DNA of 64,000 nt from an uncultured Christensenellaceae bacterium. Lineage in GTDB: Bacteria > Bacillota > Clostridia > Christensenellales > CAG-314. The notes under the pieces are model-generated. The model did no database searches, was not told the DNA's origin, and saw nothing but the letters and a program-made list of their open reading frames with translations. The position numbers and the translations under genes are program-made. The stretch spans positions 1-64,000 of the forward strand of contig CAJUCX010000003.1 of NCBI GenBank assembly GCA_910585195.1, written 5' to 3'. Positions 31,967 through 39,738 of the stretch are shown here, one piece after another (position 1 is the stretch's first letter; each line of letters opens with the position of its first letter).

Positions 31967-32695
31967 TCAGCCAATGGCTTTATGGTTGAAATTTATGTTT
32001 GCTTTTTTTGCCTGTGAGTGTTGATGTTTACGCGGTATGCGATATATCTTACCATCTTTTTTCAACCGTGCGCCGGTTTGATGAAAATAAAACGCGACGC
32101 CGCGCTCTACCGCCTGAGCGCGCAAACTTAAAACCCAATCGAAATCGCAAACTCTTGCGTTAATGCCGGACTCTCCGCCGACGGACAGTTCTTCAATGCC
32201 GTCCAGATAATTCGACAAGTCCATATCTTCCAACAGCGGCGCGCAAACTATCATTTTGTGTTTTATCGGTACAAGCTGAAAAACAGGCAAGCGTATGTCT
32301 GCTTGTTTTTGATTTTCCACCGTGCAGCCTACCGCAACGTTGTCGTAGCCCTCGCCCCAGTCCGACGGAATGCACTCTGTAAACCTGTCAATCCTTTTGG
32401 TGATGAAAAAGAAATTGCAGTCGCAACGCTCTTTGATTATGCGCCAACACTCGTCGCGCCATTCGTCGGCTTCTTGCAATAAAAAGTCAGAAGTAAAACA
32501 CAGTCCGAACATAGTGCCCGACGGATATTTATAGTTGCCCTTCCTGTCTTTTTTTATAGGCAGATTGAAAGCCAGATTTTTGGTTACGACAGAACTGTCC
32601 TTGTCATATTTGCAATCGCTACTGTAAACGTAACAGTTTTTGCAGCCGTCGCTTATTTTATGACAGCCGTGCCAAGGATTCCAATATTCCTGCAT
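31967..32695 (-). CDS. DUF5131 (phage Gp37/Gp68-like) three-Cys protein (242 aa)
   Basis: Begins MQEYWNPWHGCHKISDGCKN; the C-x6-C-x2-C cluster (CHKISDGCKNC) is the hallmark of this radical-SAM-related family, first seen in phages. Other motifs: FITKRIDR, VAVGCTVENQKQAD, GGESG. Start at 32695 is chosen because the longer frame would run back into the spo0A terminator and because a consensus promoter ends six bases upstream: the mRNA should be leaderless. Family members often pair with a TcmP-type partner; none is adjacent. The biochemical role is unknown. Confidence 0.82.
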   Translation of the reverse strand: MQEYWNPWHGCHKISDGCKNCYVYSSDCKYDKDSSVVTKNLAFNLPIKKDRKGNYKYPSGTMFGLCFTSDFLLQEADEWRDECWRIIKERCDCNFFFITKRIDRFTECIPSDWGEGYDNVAVGCTVENQKQADIRLPVFQLVPIKHKMIVCAPLLEDMDLSNYLDGIEELSVGGESGINARVCDFDWVLSLRAQAVERGVAFYFHQTGARLKKDGKIYRIPRKHQHSQAKKANINFNHKAIG

Positions 32696-32701
32696 AAATA
32701 T

Positions 32702-32730
32702 AAGATAATATACCGCACGCCTACTGTCAA
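32702..32730 (-). promoter_or_regulatory. Promoter of the DUF5131 gene, predicted leaderless
   Basis: TTGACA (32730-32725), 17-base spacer, TATCTT (32707-32702), six bases to the ATG. Confidence 0.7.
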
Positions 32731-32737
32731 CAACCTT

Positions 32738-32779
32738 AAAAAAAAGACCCGCCTGCAACTTTTTAATTTTGCAGACGGG
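32738..32779 (-). terminator. spo0A terminator
   Basis: An eleven-base stem (32769-32779 with 32748-32758, one wobble) and a T-run on the minus strand at 32745-32738. Confidence 0.8.
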
Positions 32780-32810
32780 CTCTTGCATAGGAGAACACTT
32801 ATAAACAATA

Positions 32811-33587
32811 TCAAACCCCTTCGATAAGCATTTTGTCGGCCACCAATGCTATAAACTCGCCGTTGGTTGGTTTTTCTCTTGAAGCATAAATTTTTAAGCC
32901 GAACAAAGAATTTATATTTTCTATCTTGCCTCTGTTCCACGACACTTCAATCGCGTGTCGTATCGCTCTCTCGACCTTGCTAGGCGTGGTGTCGTATTTT
33001 TCCGCAATGGATGGATAAAGCTGCTTAGTAATGCTGTTTATTATACTCGGATTTTCTATCGCCATTTTTATACCTTCGCGCAAAAACTGATAGCCCTTTA
33101 TATGTGCAGGAATGCCGACAATATGAAACACGCTTGTAATACGCTCGTCCAATGTTTTTACGCGGTAATTATTTCTCGCATCGGCTTTTTCCAGCATAGC
33201 GAATTTGTCCGTCAGCTTGCTTGCAACAAGATTGAAAATATGCTTTTTTAACATCTCTTTCTGACAAGGCTTTGCCACGAAATCGTCGGCGCCTTGCGCA
33301 AACGCCCGAGAAACCCCGTCGTCCGTGCTTAATGCGGAGTATATCAAAAATTTAGGTTTATTACGGTCATTCTTAAAAAACTCCAAAACACCGTACCCGT
33401 CCAAAACAGGCATAATCAAATCGAGTATAACAACGTCTGGCTGTGCCGATGGTATCTTTGTAATGGCCTCCACCCCGTCTTTCGCTTCCCCAACCAATTC
33501 CGTGTCATCGCATTTTTCCAACAAATCCTTGATTTCTTCTCTTACGTCTTGATTGTCATCTACGACAAAACATCTGATTCTCGACAT
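32811..33587 (-). CDS. spo0A: Sporulation master regulator Spo0A (258 aa)
   Basis: Response regulator that commits to sporulation. Receiver domain (1-120): acidic pocket VVDDNQD, phospho-acceptor Asp56 in VILDLIMPVLDG, Thr/Ser region SALS, Lys106 in FVAKP. A linker follows, then the Spo0A-specific effector domain (about 145-258): HIVGIPAHIKGYQFLREGI, TPSKVERAIRHAIEVSWNRG as recognition helix, and ENINSLFG. Both domains look intact. AAGGAG precedes the ATG by seven bases. The presence of spo0A and yyaC implies a sporulating lineage or recent ancestor, although other sporulation genes are not in the window. Confidence 0.97.
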   Translation of the reverse strand: MSRIRCFVVDDNQDVREEIKDLLEKCDDTELVGEAKDGVEAITKIPSAQPDVVILDLIMPVLDGYGVLEFFKNDRNKPKFLIYSALSTDDGVSRAFAQGADDFVAKPCQKEMLKKHIFNLVASKLTDKFAMLEKADARNNYRVKTLDERITSVFHIVGIPAHIKGYQFLREGIKMAIENPSIINSITKQLYPSIAEKYDTTPSKVERAIRHAIEVSWNRGKIENINSLFGLKIYASREKPTNGEFIALVADKMLIEGV

Positions 33588-34135
33588 AAAACTTCTCCTT
33601 ATAAAGTTGATATTAAATTAAACCTTTGCGGTTATATTTCGATTAGGTTTTACAAAAAATTTGTACAAAATGCCATATTGCACCGCCTGCGGTTATGCAA
33701 ATTTTTGCAATTATTTGTAAAAATAATTCTGCAAAATTTGAATTTATCCCATAAAAACTAAAAAATAGTATGCAAAAACAACAAATTTAGAATATAATTT
33801 TCTTTTTACCTGTTTTTGTGGGGAAATTTGTTCAAATTTATATTCACACTTTAGCACTCATTTACACGGTTGTCAATAGTTTTTTAGAAAATTTTGGAAA
33901 TTTGTTTATATTTTTATAGAATTTCCGTTTATATCGTTGCAAAGTGCAAAAATAATGTCGCCAAACATAATTTGCCGTCATTAAATAAAACAATCGCGTT
34001 TAATTTGACCGTCAAAAAACTTATTATGGCGTATTGCGGTTGATTTTAACGCAAACTTACAGCCGACAAAAATGTTTGTCGGTAAATATAATTTCATTTT
34101 AGACAGACGTATGACAACAAAATTTCTTGTAACCG
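33588..34135. other. A/T-rich region between spo0A and the Rrf2 gene
   Basis: Nearly 600 bases with no supported gene. It must hold the spo0A promoter(s). I cannot point to a convincing sigma-A, sigma-H or 0A box. A hairpin CCGACAAA/TTTGTCGG lies at about 34053-34075, with an imperfect inverted repeat just before it. Confidence 0.4.
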
Positions 34136-34165
34136 TTGACATTACAACAAATGCGGTTTTATAAT
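34136..34165 (+). promoter_or_regulatory. Consensus promoter of the Rrf2 gene
   Basis: TTGACA, 18-base spacer, TATAAT (perfect hexamers), 17 bases before the ATG with AAGGAG between. Confidence 0.8.
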
Positions 34166-34182
34166 ATCCAAAAGGAGATTTT

Positions 34183-34608
34183 ATGCAGATAACTTCGCGT
34201 TTTACGGTTGCAGTGCATACCATGCTTGCAATTTGCACCTTTCAAGATACCTATAAAACCACGTCGGATTTTATAGCGTCCAGCGTAAACGTAAATCCGG
34301 TCATCATAAGAAGAACTTTGCAAAGCCTTAAAAAAGCCGGCTTGGTTGACGTAAAAGCAGGAACGGGCGGAGCAACCGTCGCAAAAGATTTGAAAGACGT
34401 TTCGCTATACGACGTATATACCGCCGTGGATTGCGTAACGGAAAACTTGTTTAACTTTCACAACAACCCAAATCCCGCTTGCCCTGTCGGGAAAAACATA
34501 CACAACGCACTTGACTCACATCTTGCAGCCGCGCAAAATGCTCTGGAAACGCAACTAAAAAGCGTAACTTTGGCAGACGTCGCAAAAGACTTAAACAAAT
34601 TTATTTGA
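34183..34608 (+). CDS. Rrf2 family transcriptional regulator (141 aa)
   Basis: Winged-helix DNA-binding protein. N-terminal SRFTVAVHTMLAIC, recognition region VNVNPVIIRRTLQSLKKAGLV, wing KAGTGGATVAKDLKDVSLYDVY. Only two Cys (VDCV and NPACPVG) are present, fewer than the three used by Fe-S members such as IscR or NsrR, so it is more like the YwnA/Rrf2 type lacking a full cluster site. A perfect promoter suggests strong, perhaps autorepressed, expression. Targets unknown; no iron-sulfur or nitric-oxide genes adjoin. Confidence 0.9.
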   Translation: MQITSRFTVAVHTMLAICTFQDTYKTTSDFIASSVNVNPVIIRRTLQSLKKAGLVDVKAGTGGATVAKDLKDVSLYDVYTAVDCVTENLFNFHNNPNPACPVGKNIHNALDSHLAAAQNALETQLKSVTLADVAKDLNKFI

Positions 34609-34624
34609 TTCTTCCGGTGAAATT

Positions 34625-34765
34625 ATGAAAATAAAAAAAATTGAATTTAGACTGCGCGGCATAAACCGCCGTTTGTGCGTAATTGATAGATTTGCTGCCC
34701 AATATACCGTAAAAACGTTACAGCAGCAATATAGTCTAGTTACACGGCACTATAATAATTTATAA
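34625..34765 (+). CDS. Possible small basic protein downstream of the Rrf2 gene (46 aa)
   Basis: ATG at 34625 after GGTGA, ending at 34765: basic, MKIKKIEFRLRGINRR then a polar tail. It could be a real small ORF in the Rrf2 transcript, or chance. No family recognised. Confidence 0.25.
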   Translation: MKIKKIEFRLRGINRRLCVIDRFAAQYTVKTLQQQYSLVTRHYNNL

Positions 34766-34770
34766 ATAGC

Positions 34771-34819
34771 AAAAAAATAACCTAACTCGATACTCTTTTA
34801 AGTATTCGAATTAGGTTAT
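34771..34819 (-). terminator. tRNA-Arg terminator
   Basis: A long stem (ATAACCTAA...TTAGGTTAT, 34777-34794 with 34802-34819, with mismatches) and a T7 tail on the minus strand, three bases after the CCA. Confidence 0.85.
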
Positions 34820-34822
34820 GAG

Positions 34823-34899
34823 TGGCGCACCCTAAGAGGCTCGAACTCCTAACCTTTGGTTCCGTAGACCAACGCTCTATCCAATTGAGCTAAGGGTGC
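34823..34899 (-). tRNA. tRNA-Arg (anticodon ACG)
   Basis: A 77-base cloverleaf with encoded CCA. Acceptor GCACCCT/AGGGTGC, D arm AGCTCAATTGGATAGAGC, anticodon stem TTGGT/ACCAA with loop CTACGGA (anticodon ACG, read as ICG), T arm with TTCGAGC and discriminator G. It decodes CGU, and CGC/CGA through inosine. It has its own promoter about 150 bases upstream and its own terminator. Confidence 0.97.
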
Positions 34900-35051
34900 A
34901 AATTTACGAATATTAAGTTTTAATGCGGTTTCGTACCGTACTGCCGACAAACCCGATGCGCGAAAATAAAAATTAAATTTTGTTTTATATCGCAAACCGA
35001 CATTCTTATCAACTTTGACCGCCGTCAAAACTTTATCTTGTCAGCCTAAAC

Positions 35052-35080
35052 AGTATATAACCGCATTTGATTTTTGTCAA
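35052..35080 (-). promoter_or_regulatory. Promoter of tRNA-Arg
   Basis: TTGACA (35080-35075), 17-base spacer, TATACT (35057-35052). The primary transcript would have about 145 bases of 5' leader to be removed by RNase P. Confidence 0.7.
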
Positions 35081-35197
35081 ATAAAAAGCAGCCGCATTGC
35101 AATAAGTGTTTTTTGCCGTTTATTAAAGTTTGTTTCAAAATTTAATTGCTGTTTTGAAAAAATTTATTGAAAAATATTTTCCGTTTACGGCAAAATA

Positions 35198-35206
35198 TGG
35201 TATAAA
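35198..35206 (+). promoter_or_regulatory. Extended -10 promoter of purC
   Basis: TGG-TATAAA, about 85 bases before the ATG. Confidence 0.45.
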
Positions 35207-35290
35207 TATATCGTTATTACTTTGACTTGCGGAAACAAAAGACGCAACACCAAATTAAAAGCAATTTTACTGTTAAAGGAGTAGGTTAAA

Positions 35291-35974
35291 ATGAAAAAAA
35301 TTTATACCGGAAAAACCAAAGACGTATTTTCACTTGAAAACGGCAACGTATTGCTGAAATTCAAAGACGACTGCACCGGCAAAGACGGCAAGTTTGACCC
35401 GGGCGAAAATTCGGTCGGTCTCACCATCGAAGGAATAGGCAAAGCAAACCTTAAAACTTCGGTTTATTATTTCGAGTTGCTCAAAAAAGCAGGCGTAAAA
35501 ACACACTACGTCAGCGCCGACGTAGACAACGCCACAATGGAAGTTCTTTCCGCAAAAGTGTTTGGACACGGTTTGGAAGTAATTTGCCGCTTGGTTGCAA
35601 CAGGCAGTTTTGTACGCCGCTATGGAGAATATATCGCTGACGGCACCCCTATCAAAGGCGGTTACGTAGAAACCACTTTTAAGGACGATGCAAAAGGCGA
35701 CCCACTCGTTACCAAAGACGCTCTTGTTGTTTTGGGCGTAATGAGCGAAAAAATGTATGACAGCATGAAGGAGCAAACACTTGCAATAACCAAAGTTGTT
35801 GCAGACGACCTTGCAAAAAAAGGAATGCAACTTTATGACATCAAGTTTGAATTCGGCTACGACGGCAACGGCAACGTAATTTTGATTGACGAAATTGCCA
35901 GCGGAAATATGCGCGTATATAAAGACGGCAAAATCGTAGACCCGATGGATTTGACTTCTTTGATTTTGGCATAA
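35291..35974 (+). CDS. purC: Phosphoribosylaminoimidazole-succinocarboxamide synthase (227 aa)
   Basis: Purine pathway: CAIR + Asp + ATP to SAICAR. Motifs: MKKIYTGKTKDVF at the N-terminus, the ATP-binding GKDGKFDPG region, the conserved EVICRLVATGSFVRRYG strand and the metal/ATP loop DIKFEFGYDGNGNVILIDE. The LEVICR/VATGS context matches the short PurC form. AAAGGAG lies before the ATG. It is monocistronic here, away from other pur genes. Confidence 0.95.
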   Translation: MKKIYTGKTKDVFSLENGNVLLKFKDDCTGKDGKFDPGENSVGLTIEGIGKANLKTSVYYFELLKKAGVKTHYVSADVDNATMEVLSAKVFGHGLEVICRLVATGSFVRRYGEYIADGTPIKGGYVETTFKDDAKGDPLVTKDALVVLGVMSEKMYDSMKEQTLAITKVVADDLAKKGMQLYDIKFEFGYDGNGNVILIDEIASGNMRVYKDGKIVDPMDLTSLILA

Positions 35975-35982
35975 CAAAAAAA

Positions 35983-36010
35983 AGCCCTGCGATAAGCAGG
36001 GTTTATTTTT
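35983..36010 (+). terminator. purC terminator
   Basis: AGCCCTGC, GATAA loop, GCAGGGTT, T-rich tail. Confidence 0.8.
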
Positions 36011-36145
36011 TACACTTGTTTTCAAATAGCTCTGATAAGCTTTTTGCACGCAACAGCATTTTATTCAGATTTATACAAAAATAACTGCTTAGTAATTACT
36101 TTATAACTATGAGAGTATGTATATCTGCAGCAAGTGCCAAACAAA

Positions 36146-36178
36146 TAAAAAAACCGCCGCTTGTATTAAGCGGCGGTT
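36146..36178 (-). terminator. ftsH terminator
   Basis: An eleven-pair stem AACCGCCGCTT/AAGCGGCGGTT with a T7 tail on the minus strand. Confidence 0.85.
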
Positions 36179-36182
36179 AATT

Positions 36183-38297
36183 TTACTTATCTTGTTTGTC
36201 ATCTTTGCTTTCAAAAACGTCTTCTTCTTTCGGAGCGATAATTTGTTTAGGCTTTTCAACAACTTCTTCTACGGTTTTTTCCGACTTCTCTTCTGCCTGC
36301 GGTTTTTGGGAAGGTTTATCCGGATTGTACTTCTTGTCAATAAAGTTTATTACCGTTTCCGCGCTTTCTCCGTTGATAAGCATATCTACTTCGTCCGTGT
36401 GTATCGTTTCCTTTTCCAACAAGACGCGCGCCATATTGTGCAAGACTTCTATATTTTCTTTCAAAATTTCCGTTGCGCGTTTATGACACTCGGATACTAT
36501 CCTGTTAGATTCTTCGTCTATCTTGCTCGCTATCGACTCGCTGTAATTATTTTGCGCCTGATAGTTTTTGCCGACAAACACTTCGTGGTCGGAACCGTAA
36601 TAAATAGGTCCGATAACGTCAGACATACCCCACTCTGCAACCATACTGTGTACGGTACCGGTAAGCGACTTTATGTCGCCGCTTGCACCAGAGGTAATGT
36701 TTTGAATGACCAGTTCTTCCGCCACCCTGCCGCCAAGCGTCATAGTTATTTGGTCAATCAACTGCGCTTTGGTTTGGTGGTTGTCGTCGTTTTCAGGTCT
36801 GGTCATAGTGTAACCTGCCGCCATACCGCGCGGAATTATCGTTACTTCCTGCACAGGGTCGCAATATTTAAGCTTGCAAGCCAAAATCGCATGACCTGCC
36901 TCGTGATAAGCAGTTATACGCTTGTCGCTTTCCGTAACAAGCCTGCTCTTCTTTTGCGGTCCCATAAGAACTTTGTTTATACCTTCCGCAACGTCTTTCA
37001 TTGCAACGCTCTTTCTTCCGTCGCGCACCGCGAGAATAGCCGCTTCGTTAAGCAAATTTTCCAAATCCGCGCCGGAAAAACCGCTGGTTATGCGCGCAAT
37101 AGTCTTAAAGTCAACGTCGCTTGCCATTGGCTTGTTTCTTGCGTGCACTTTAAGGATTGCCTCTCTGCCTCTTACGTCAGGTCTGTTGACGTATATTTGC
37201 CTGTCGAAACGCCCAGGTCTCAACAACGCAGGGTCGAGAATGTCCGCCCTGTTGGTCGCCGCCATAATGATTATGCCGTTGTTTGTTTCAAAACCGTCCA
37301 TCTCTACCAACAACTGGTTGAGTGTTTGTTCTCTTTCGTCGTGTCCGCCGCCGAGACCTGCGCCCCTTTGACGACCGACCGCATCGATTTCATCGATAAA
37401 TACGATACACGGCATATTGCGTTTTGCTTGGTCAAACAAATCTCTTACACGGCTTGCGCCTACGCCGACAAACATTTCTACAAAATCACTGCCGCTTATC
37501 GAGAAGAACGGAACACCCGCCTCTCCGGCAACTGCTTTGGCAAACAAAGTTTTACCCGTCCCCGGAGGCCCCACAAGCAACACGCCGCGCGGAATTCTTG
37601 CGCCAAGTTCGTTAAACTTTGCAGGCGCTTTCAAAAAGTCGATAATTTCCGCAAGTTCTTCCTTTTCTTCTTCGGCTCCGGCAACGTCGGTAAAGCGCAC
37701 TTTTACATTTTCGTTTACTCGCGCTTTGCTCCTGCCGAAATTTATATTTTGGTTGTTCTGCTGCGAAATCTTCTTCAACAAAACAATGACGATAACTATA
37801 GACGTACCCAAAATAAGCAACGGGAAGAGATAGTCCCAAATGCTGACCTGGTCAGGCTTATTGAAATCCATCATTATTGTATAAGACGAAATTAACGGTT
37901 TTTTCTCGCTTTCGGGTTTGCCTTCGTTGTCTGCGTTTATTTTTTTGTTTTCTTCTTCTATAACAGCATTACGCTTTTCTATTGCGGCAAAAATATCGTT
38001 CTTTGCTTCAACTCTGCTAGGAATGTTCAATGCATAGTCGTAGCTTGCAGGAAATTTTGCAAGGGTGTTGTTTACGCCGTGCTCCTTCTCGCCCTCGTTG
38101 ACCAATACGCGCATAGTGTAGTTTCCGTCAAAATAAACTGCCTGCACTTTTCCTTCTTCGACTTGCTCTAAAAATTCGAGATAGGTCGGCTGCTCCGCCT
38201 TTTGGTTAAACAACAGACTTACCAGCCAAATTCCCAAAAACACCATAGCAAGCGCACACAAAACTGTAATAATTTTTCTGGTAGTAGTGCTCTTCAC
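36183..38297 (-). CDS. ftsH: ATP-dependent membrane zinc metalloprotease FtsH (704 aa)
   Basis: Hexameric quality-control protease. Transmembrane helices at about 8-30 and 157-175 flank an extracytoplasmic domain. The AAA+ domain has Walker A GPPGTGKT (243-250), Walker B IVFIDEID (299-306), the SRH region NRADILDPALLRPGRFDR, and the protease motif HEAGH (465-469). The C-terminal tail beyond about 640 is highly charged and disordered. The extracytoplasmic segment (about 125 residues) contains a Glu/Lys-rich stretch (EEENKKINADNEGKPESEKK). Preceded by a consensus promoter and a 14-bp palindrome. A 54-bp piece of this gene is duplicated at 39177-39230. Confidence 0.97.
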   Translation of the reverse strand: MKSTTTRKIITVLCALAMVFLGIWLVSLLFNQKAEQPTYLEFLEQVEEGKVQAVYFDGNYTMRVLVNEGEKEHGVNNTLAKFPASYDYALNIPSRVEAKNDIFAAIEKRNAVIEEENKKINADNEGKPESEKKPLISSYTIMMDFNKPDQVSIWDYLFPLLILGTSIVIVIVLLKKISQQNNQNINFGRSKARVNENVKVRFTDVAGAEEEKEELAEIIDFLKAPAKFNELGARIPRGVLLVGPPGTGKTLFAKAVAGEAGVPFFSISGSDFVEMFVGVGASRVRDLFDQAKRNMPCIVFIDEIDAVGRQRGAGLGGGHDEREQTLNQLLVEMDGFETNNGIIIMAATNRADILDPALLRPGRFDRQIYVNRPDVRGREAILKVHARNKPMASDVDFKTIARITSGFSGADLENLLNEAAILAVRDGRKSVAMKDVAEGINKVLMGPQKKSRLVTESDKRITAYHEAGHAILACKLKYCDPVQEVTIIPRGMAAGYTMTRPENDDNHQTKAQLIDQITMTLGGRVAEELVIQNITSGASGDIKSLTGTVHSMVAEWGMSDVIGPIYYGSDHEVFVGKNYQAQNNYSESIASKIDEESNRIVSECHKRATEILKENIEVLHNMARVLLEKETIHTDEVDMLINGESAETVINFIDKKYNPDKPSQKPQAEEKSEKTVEEVVEKPKQIIAPKEEDVFESKDDKQDK

Positions 38298-38367
38298 TTA
38301 TTTTCTCCTTAAAATATAATTATGTTAAAATCTCACTTTATTATTATAATCAATAAGATTAGAGTTT

Positions 38368-38396
38368 ATTTTATCATAAAGCACATTTAATGTCAA
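38368..38396 (-). promoter_or_regulatory. ftsH promoter
   Basis: TTGACA (38396-38391), 17-base spacer, TAAAAT (38373-38368). Confidence 0.7.
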
Positions 38397-38408
38397 CAAG
38401 TTGAATAT

Positions 38409-38422
38409 TTTGACAAGTCAAA
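38409..38422. promoter_or_regulatory. Palindrome upstream of the ftsH promoter
   Basis: TTTGACAAGTCAAA, a perfect 14-bp palindrome 12 bases before the -35 box. It contains GTCAAA half-sites like those of CtsR, but inverted, so the binder is uncertain. Confidence 0.4.
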
Positions 38423-38439
38423 CTAACTTTTTGCATAAA

Positions 38440-38466
38440 AATAAAGTCGGACAAGCTAGTCCGACC
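38440..38466 (-). terminator. yyaC terminator
   Basis: GTCGGAC (38466-38460), loop, GTCCGAC (38453-38447), then a T-rich tail on the minus strand. Confidence 0.75.
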
Positions 38467-38496
38467 GTTTATAAATGAACATATGTTTATTTATGC

Positions 38497-39012
38497 TTAT
38501 GCAATGGAGCCTGCTATACTCTCGCTGATAACTTTTGCCATAGAATTTACCGTTTGCTGCCTTGCCGTGTATAGCATTGAGAGCCCAAAGGCAGTTATTT
38601 TTTCATTTACAACACCCACGATAGATATATCCCCCACGCATGGCAAATTTTTATTTGTGGCAGAACCAGGGTATAAGCCGTGAGAATAAATTTGTATCGT
38701 GCCAACTTCCGCCGTATGCCCCAATGCAGCATCGACAACCAATAGCATTCTGTCATAGTGTAATTCTCTTATCATATCCTTGACCAATAAAAGATTTTTT
38801 GCATTTATATTGTTGTCTACCATTCCGTACACTATTACGTCTTTATCTAATTGCTCTATAAGTTTTGTCCCAATCATCGGCCCGAGGCTGTCCCCTGCCA
38901 CTCTATCGCAGCCGATACATAATACAACAAGTTTTTGTTTACCAATCAACAAAGAGAGTTTGTCTTTAAGTTTTTGCACACAGTTGCTATCATAAACGTC
39001 AACGGAAAACAT
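38497..39012 (-). CDS. yyaC: Spore protease-like YyaC family protein (171 aa)
   Basis: YyaC/DUF1256 family, related to the germination protease and hydrogenase-maturation protease folds and conserved in spore formers. Motifs: VVLCIGCDRVAGDSLGPMIG, VYGMVDNNINAKNL, VVDAALGHTAEVGTIQIY and GLYPGSATNKNLPCVGDISIVG. Length typical. GGAGG precedes the ATG. In Bacillus the gene also lies near the origin beside parA/parB, as here. Its exact substrate is not established. Confidence 0.92.
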   Translation of the reverse strand: MFSVDVYDSNCVQKLKDKLSLLIGKQKLVVLCIGCDRVAGDSLGPMIGTKLIEQLDKDVIVYGMVDNNINAKNLLLVKDMIRELHYDRMLLVVDAALGHTAEVGTIQIYSHGLYPGSATNKNLPCVGDISIVGVVNEKITAFGLSMLYTARQQTVNSMAKVISESIAGSIA

Positions 39013-39176
39013 ATCATTTACCTCCGCATAGATTATTTCCCACTATTTGACTTTTATACCAAACCTTTCCCGTCAGATAAAAATATAATAATTTTAATTA
39101 TGATTGTCCCATCATAACTATGAAATGTAGTTAGATATATGAGATATTGAAATATTACGTCATCAAAAAATCTCGG

Positions 39177-39230
39177 CGGTATGGCGGTAGGTTATACAAT
39201 GACCAGACCTGAAAACGACGACAACCACCA
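39177..39230 (+). pseudogene. 54-bp fragment of ftsH
   Basis: Matches ftsH positions 36775-36828 (coding for GMAAGYTMTRPENDDNH) with three differences, in the opposite orientation. Out of context and non-functional; a gene-conversion or rearrangement scar beside the repeat unit. Confidence 0.85.
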
Positions 39231-39307
39231 GCGATTTCTTTTTACTTAAACTAAATTGCGTTAAAATTTGCTTAAAATTGCAGATTTGAAAAATGCCCGT
39301 AGAATGC

Positions 39308-39366
39308 GACGAGACAGAATGACACTTTTTTTGGTCGAACCAAAAATACCCCCATTCTGTCTCGTC
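39308..39366. repeat. Palindromic repeat, left copy
   Basis: Arms GACGAGACAGAATG (39308-39321) and CATTCTGTCTCGTC (39353-39366). The interior is diverged from the right copy on one side only, so the hairpin is imperfect. Confidence 0.75.
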
Positions 39367-39448
39367 AAAGCCTATTTTTGGGGAAAATTTTCCGTTTCTT
39401 GCAAAGTCAATCATTTAGGGTTATATAATATTTAACACAACAAATAAT

Positions 39449-39464
39449 TGTTTCACGTGAAACA
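39449..39464. promoter_or_regulatory. parS: parS centromere site 1
   Basis: TGTTTCACGTGAAACA, a perfect 16-bp parS palindrome bound by ParB/Spo0J. parB is 1.1 kb away. Confidence 0.97.
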
Positions 39465-39486
39465 ATTAAAGAAAACGATATATTTG

Positions 39487-39502
39487 TGTTTCACGTGAAA
39501 CA
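39487..39502. promoter_or_regulatory. parS: parS centromere site 2
   Basis: A second perfect TGTTTCACGTGAAACA, 38 bases after the first (centre to centre). Two adjacent sites should load ParB clamps efficiently. Confidence 0.97.
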
Positions 39503-39679
39503 TTGTGTATATATACTTTTTGACAATAAAATAATAGCGAGTAAGCATGGAAAATAATATCAACCTGTCATTATCCTTAAATTTATCTTTAATATACTGG
39601 GGATAGCATTAAGCACTTAATTTGATTGCGTGGCAGTTTTGACTGTTGTAATAGGGAAATATAGGAATTATTTCGATAA

Positions 39680-39738
39680 GACGAGACAGAATGGGGGTAT
39701 TTTTGGCTCGACCAAAAATACCCCCATTCTGTCTCGTC
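39680..39738. repeat. Palindromic repeat, right copy (27-bp perfect hairpin)
   Basis: 39680-39706 pairs perfectly with 39712-39738 around CTCGA. The stem includes GACGAGACAGAATGGGGG. There is no U-run, so it is not a terminator. Probably a dispersed palindromic repeat in this genome. Confidence 0.85.

Noticed and set aside
32696..32788. Longer N-terminus for the DUF5131 protein (start 32788)
   Set aside because: It would overlap the spo0A terminator and the promoter at 32702-32730; the family motif starts right at the 32695 ATG.
34183..34608. IscR/NsrR-type Fe-S sensor
   Set aside because: Only two Cys are present and their spacing does not match the three-Cys cluster site; kept as generic Rrf2.
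36117..37895. 592-codon open frame antisense to ftsH
   Set aside because: It is a shadow of ftsH caused by codon bias: Cys/Arg/Phe-rich, no ribosome site, and the sense strand encodes a full-motif FtsH.
39163..39414. 83-codon minus-strand frame through the repeat/ftsH fragment
   Set aside because: It translates the palindromic repeat and the inverted ftsH scrap; no ribosome site and no protein-like composition.
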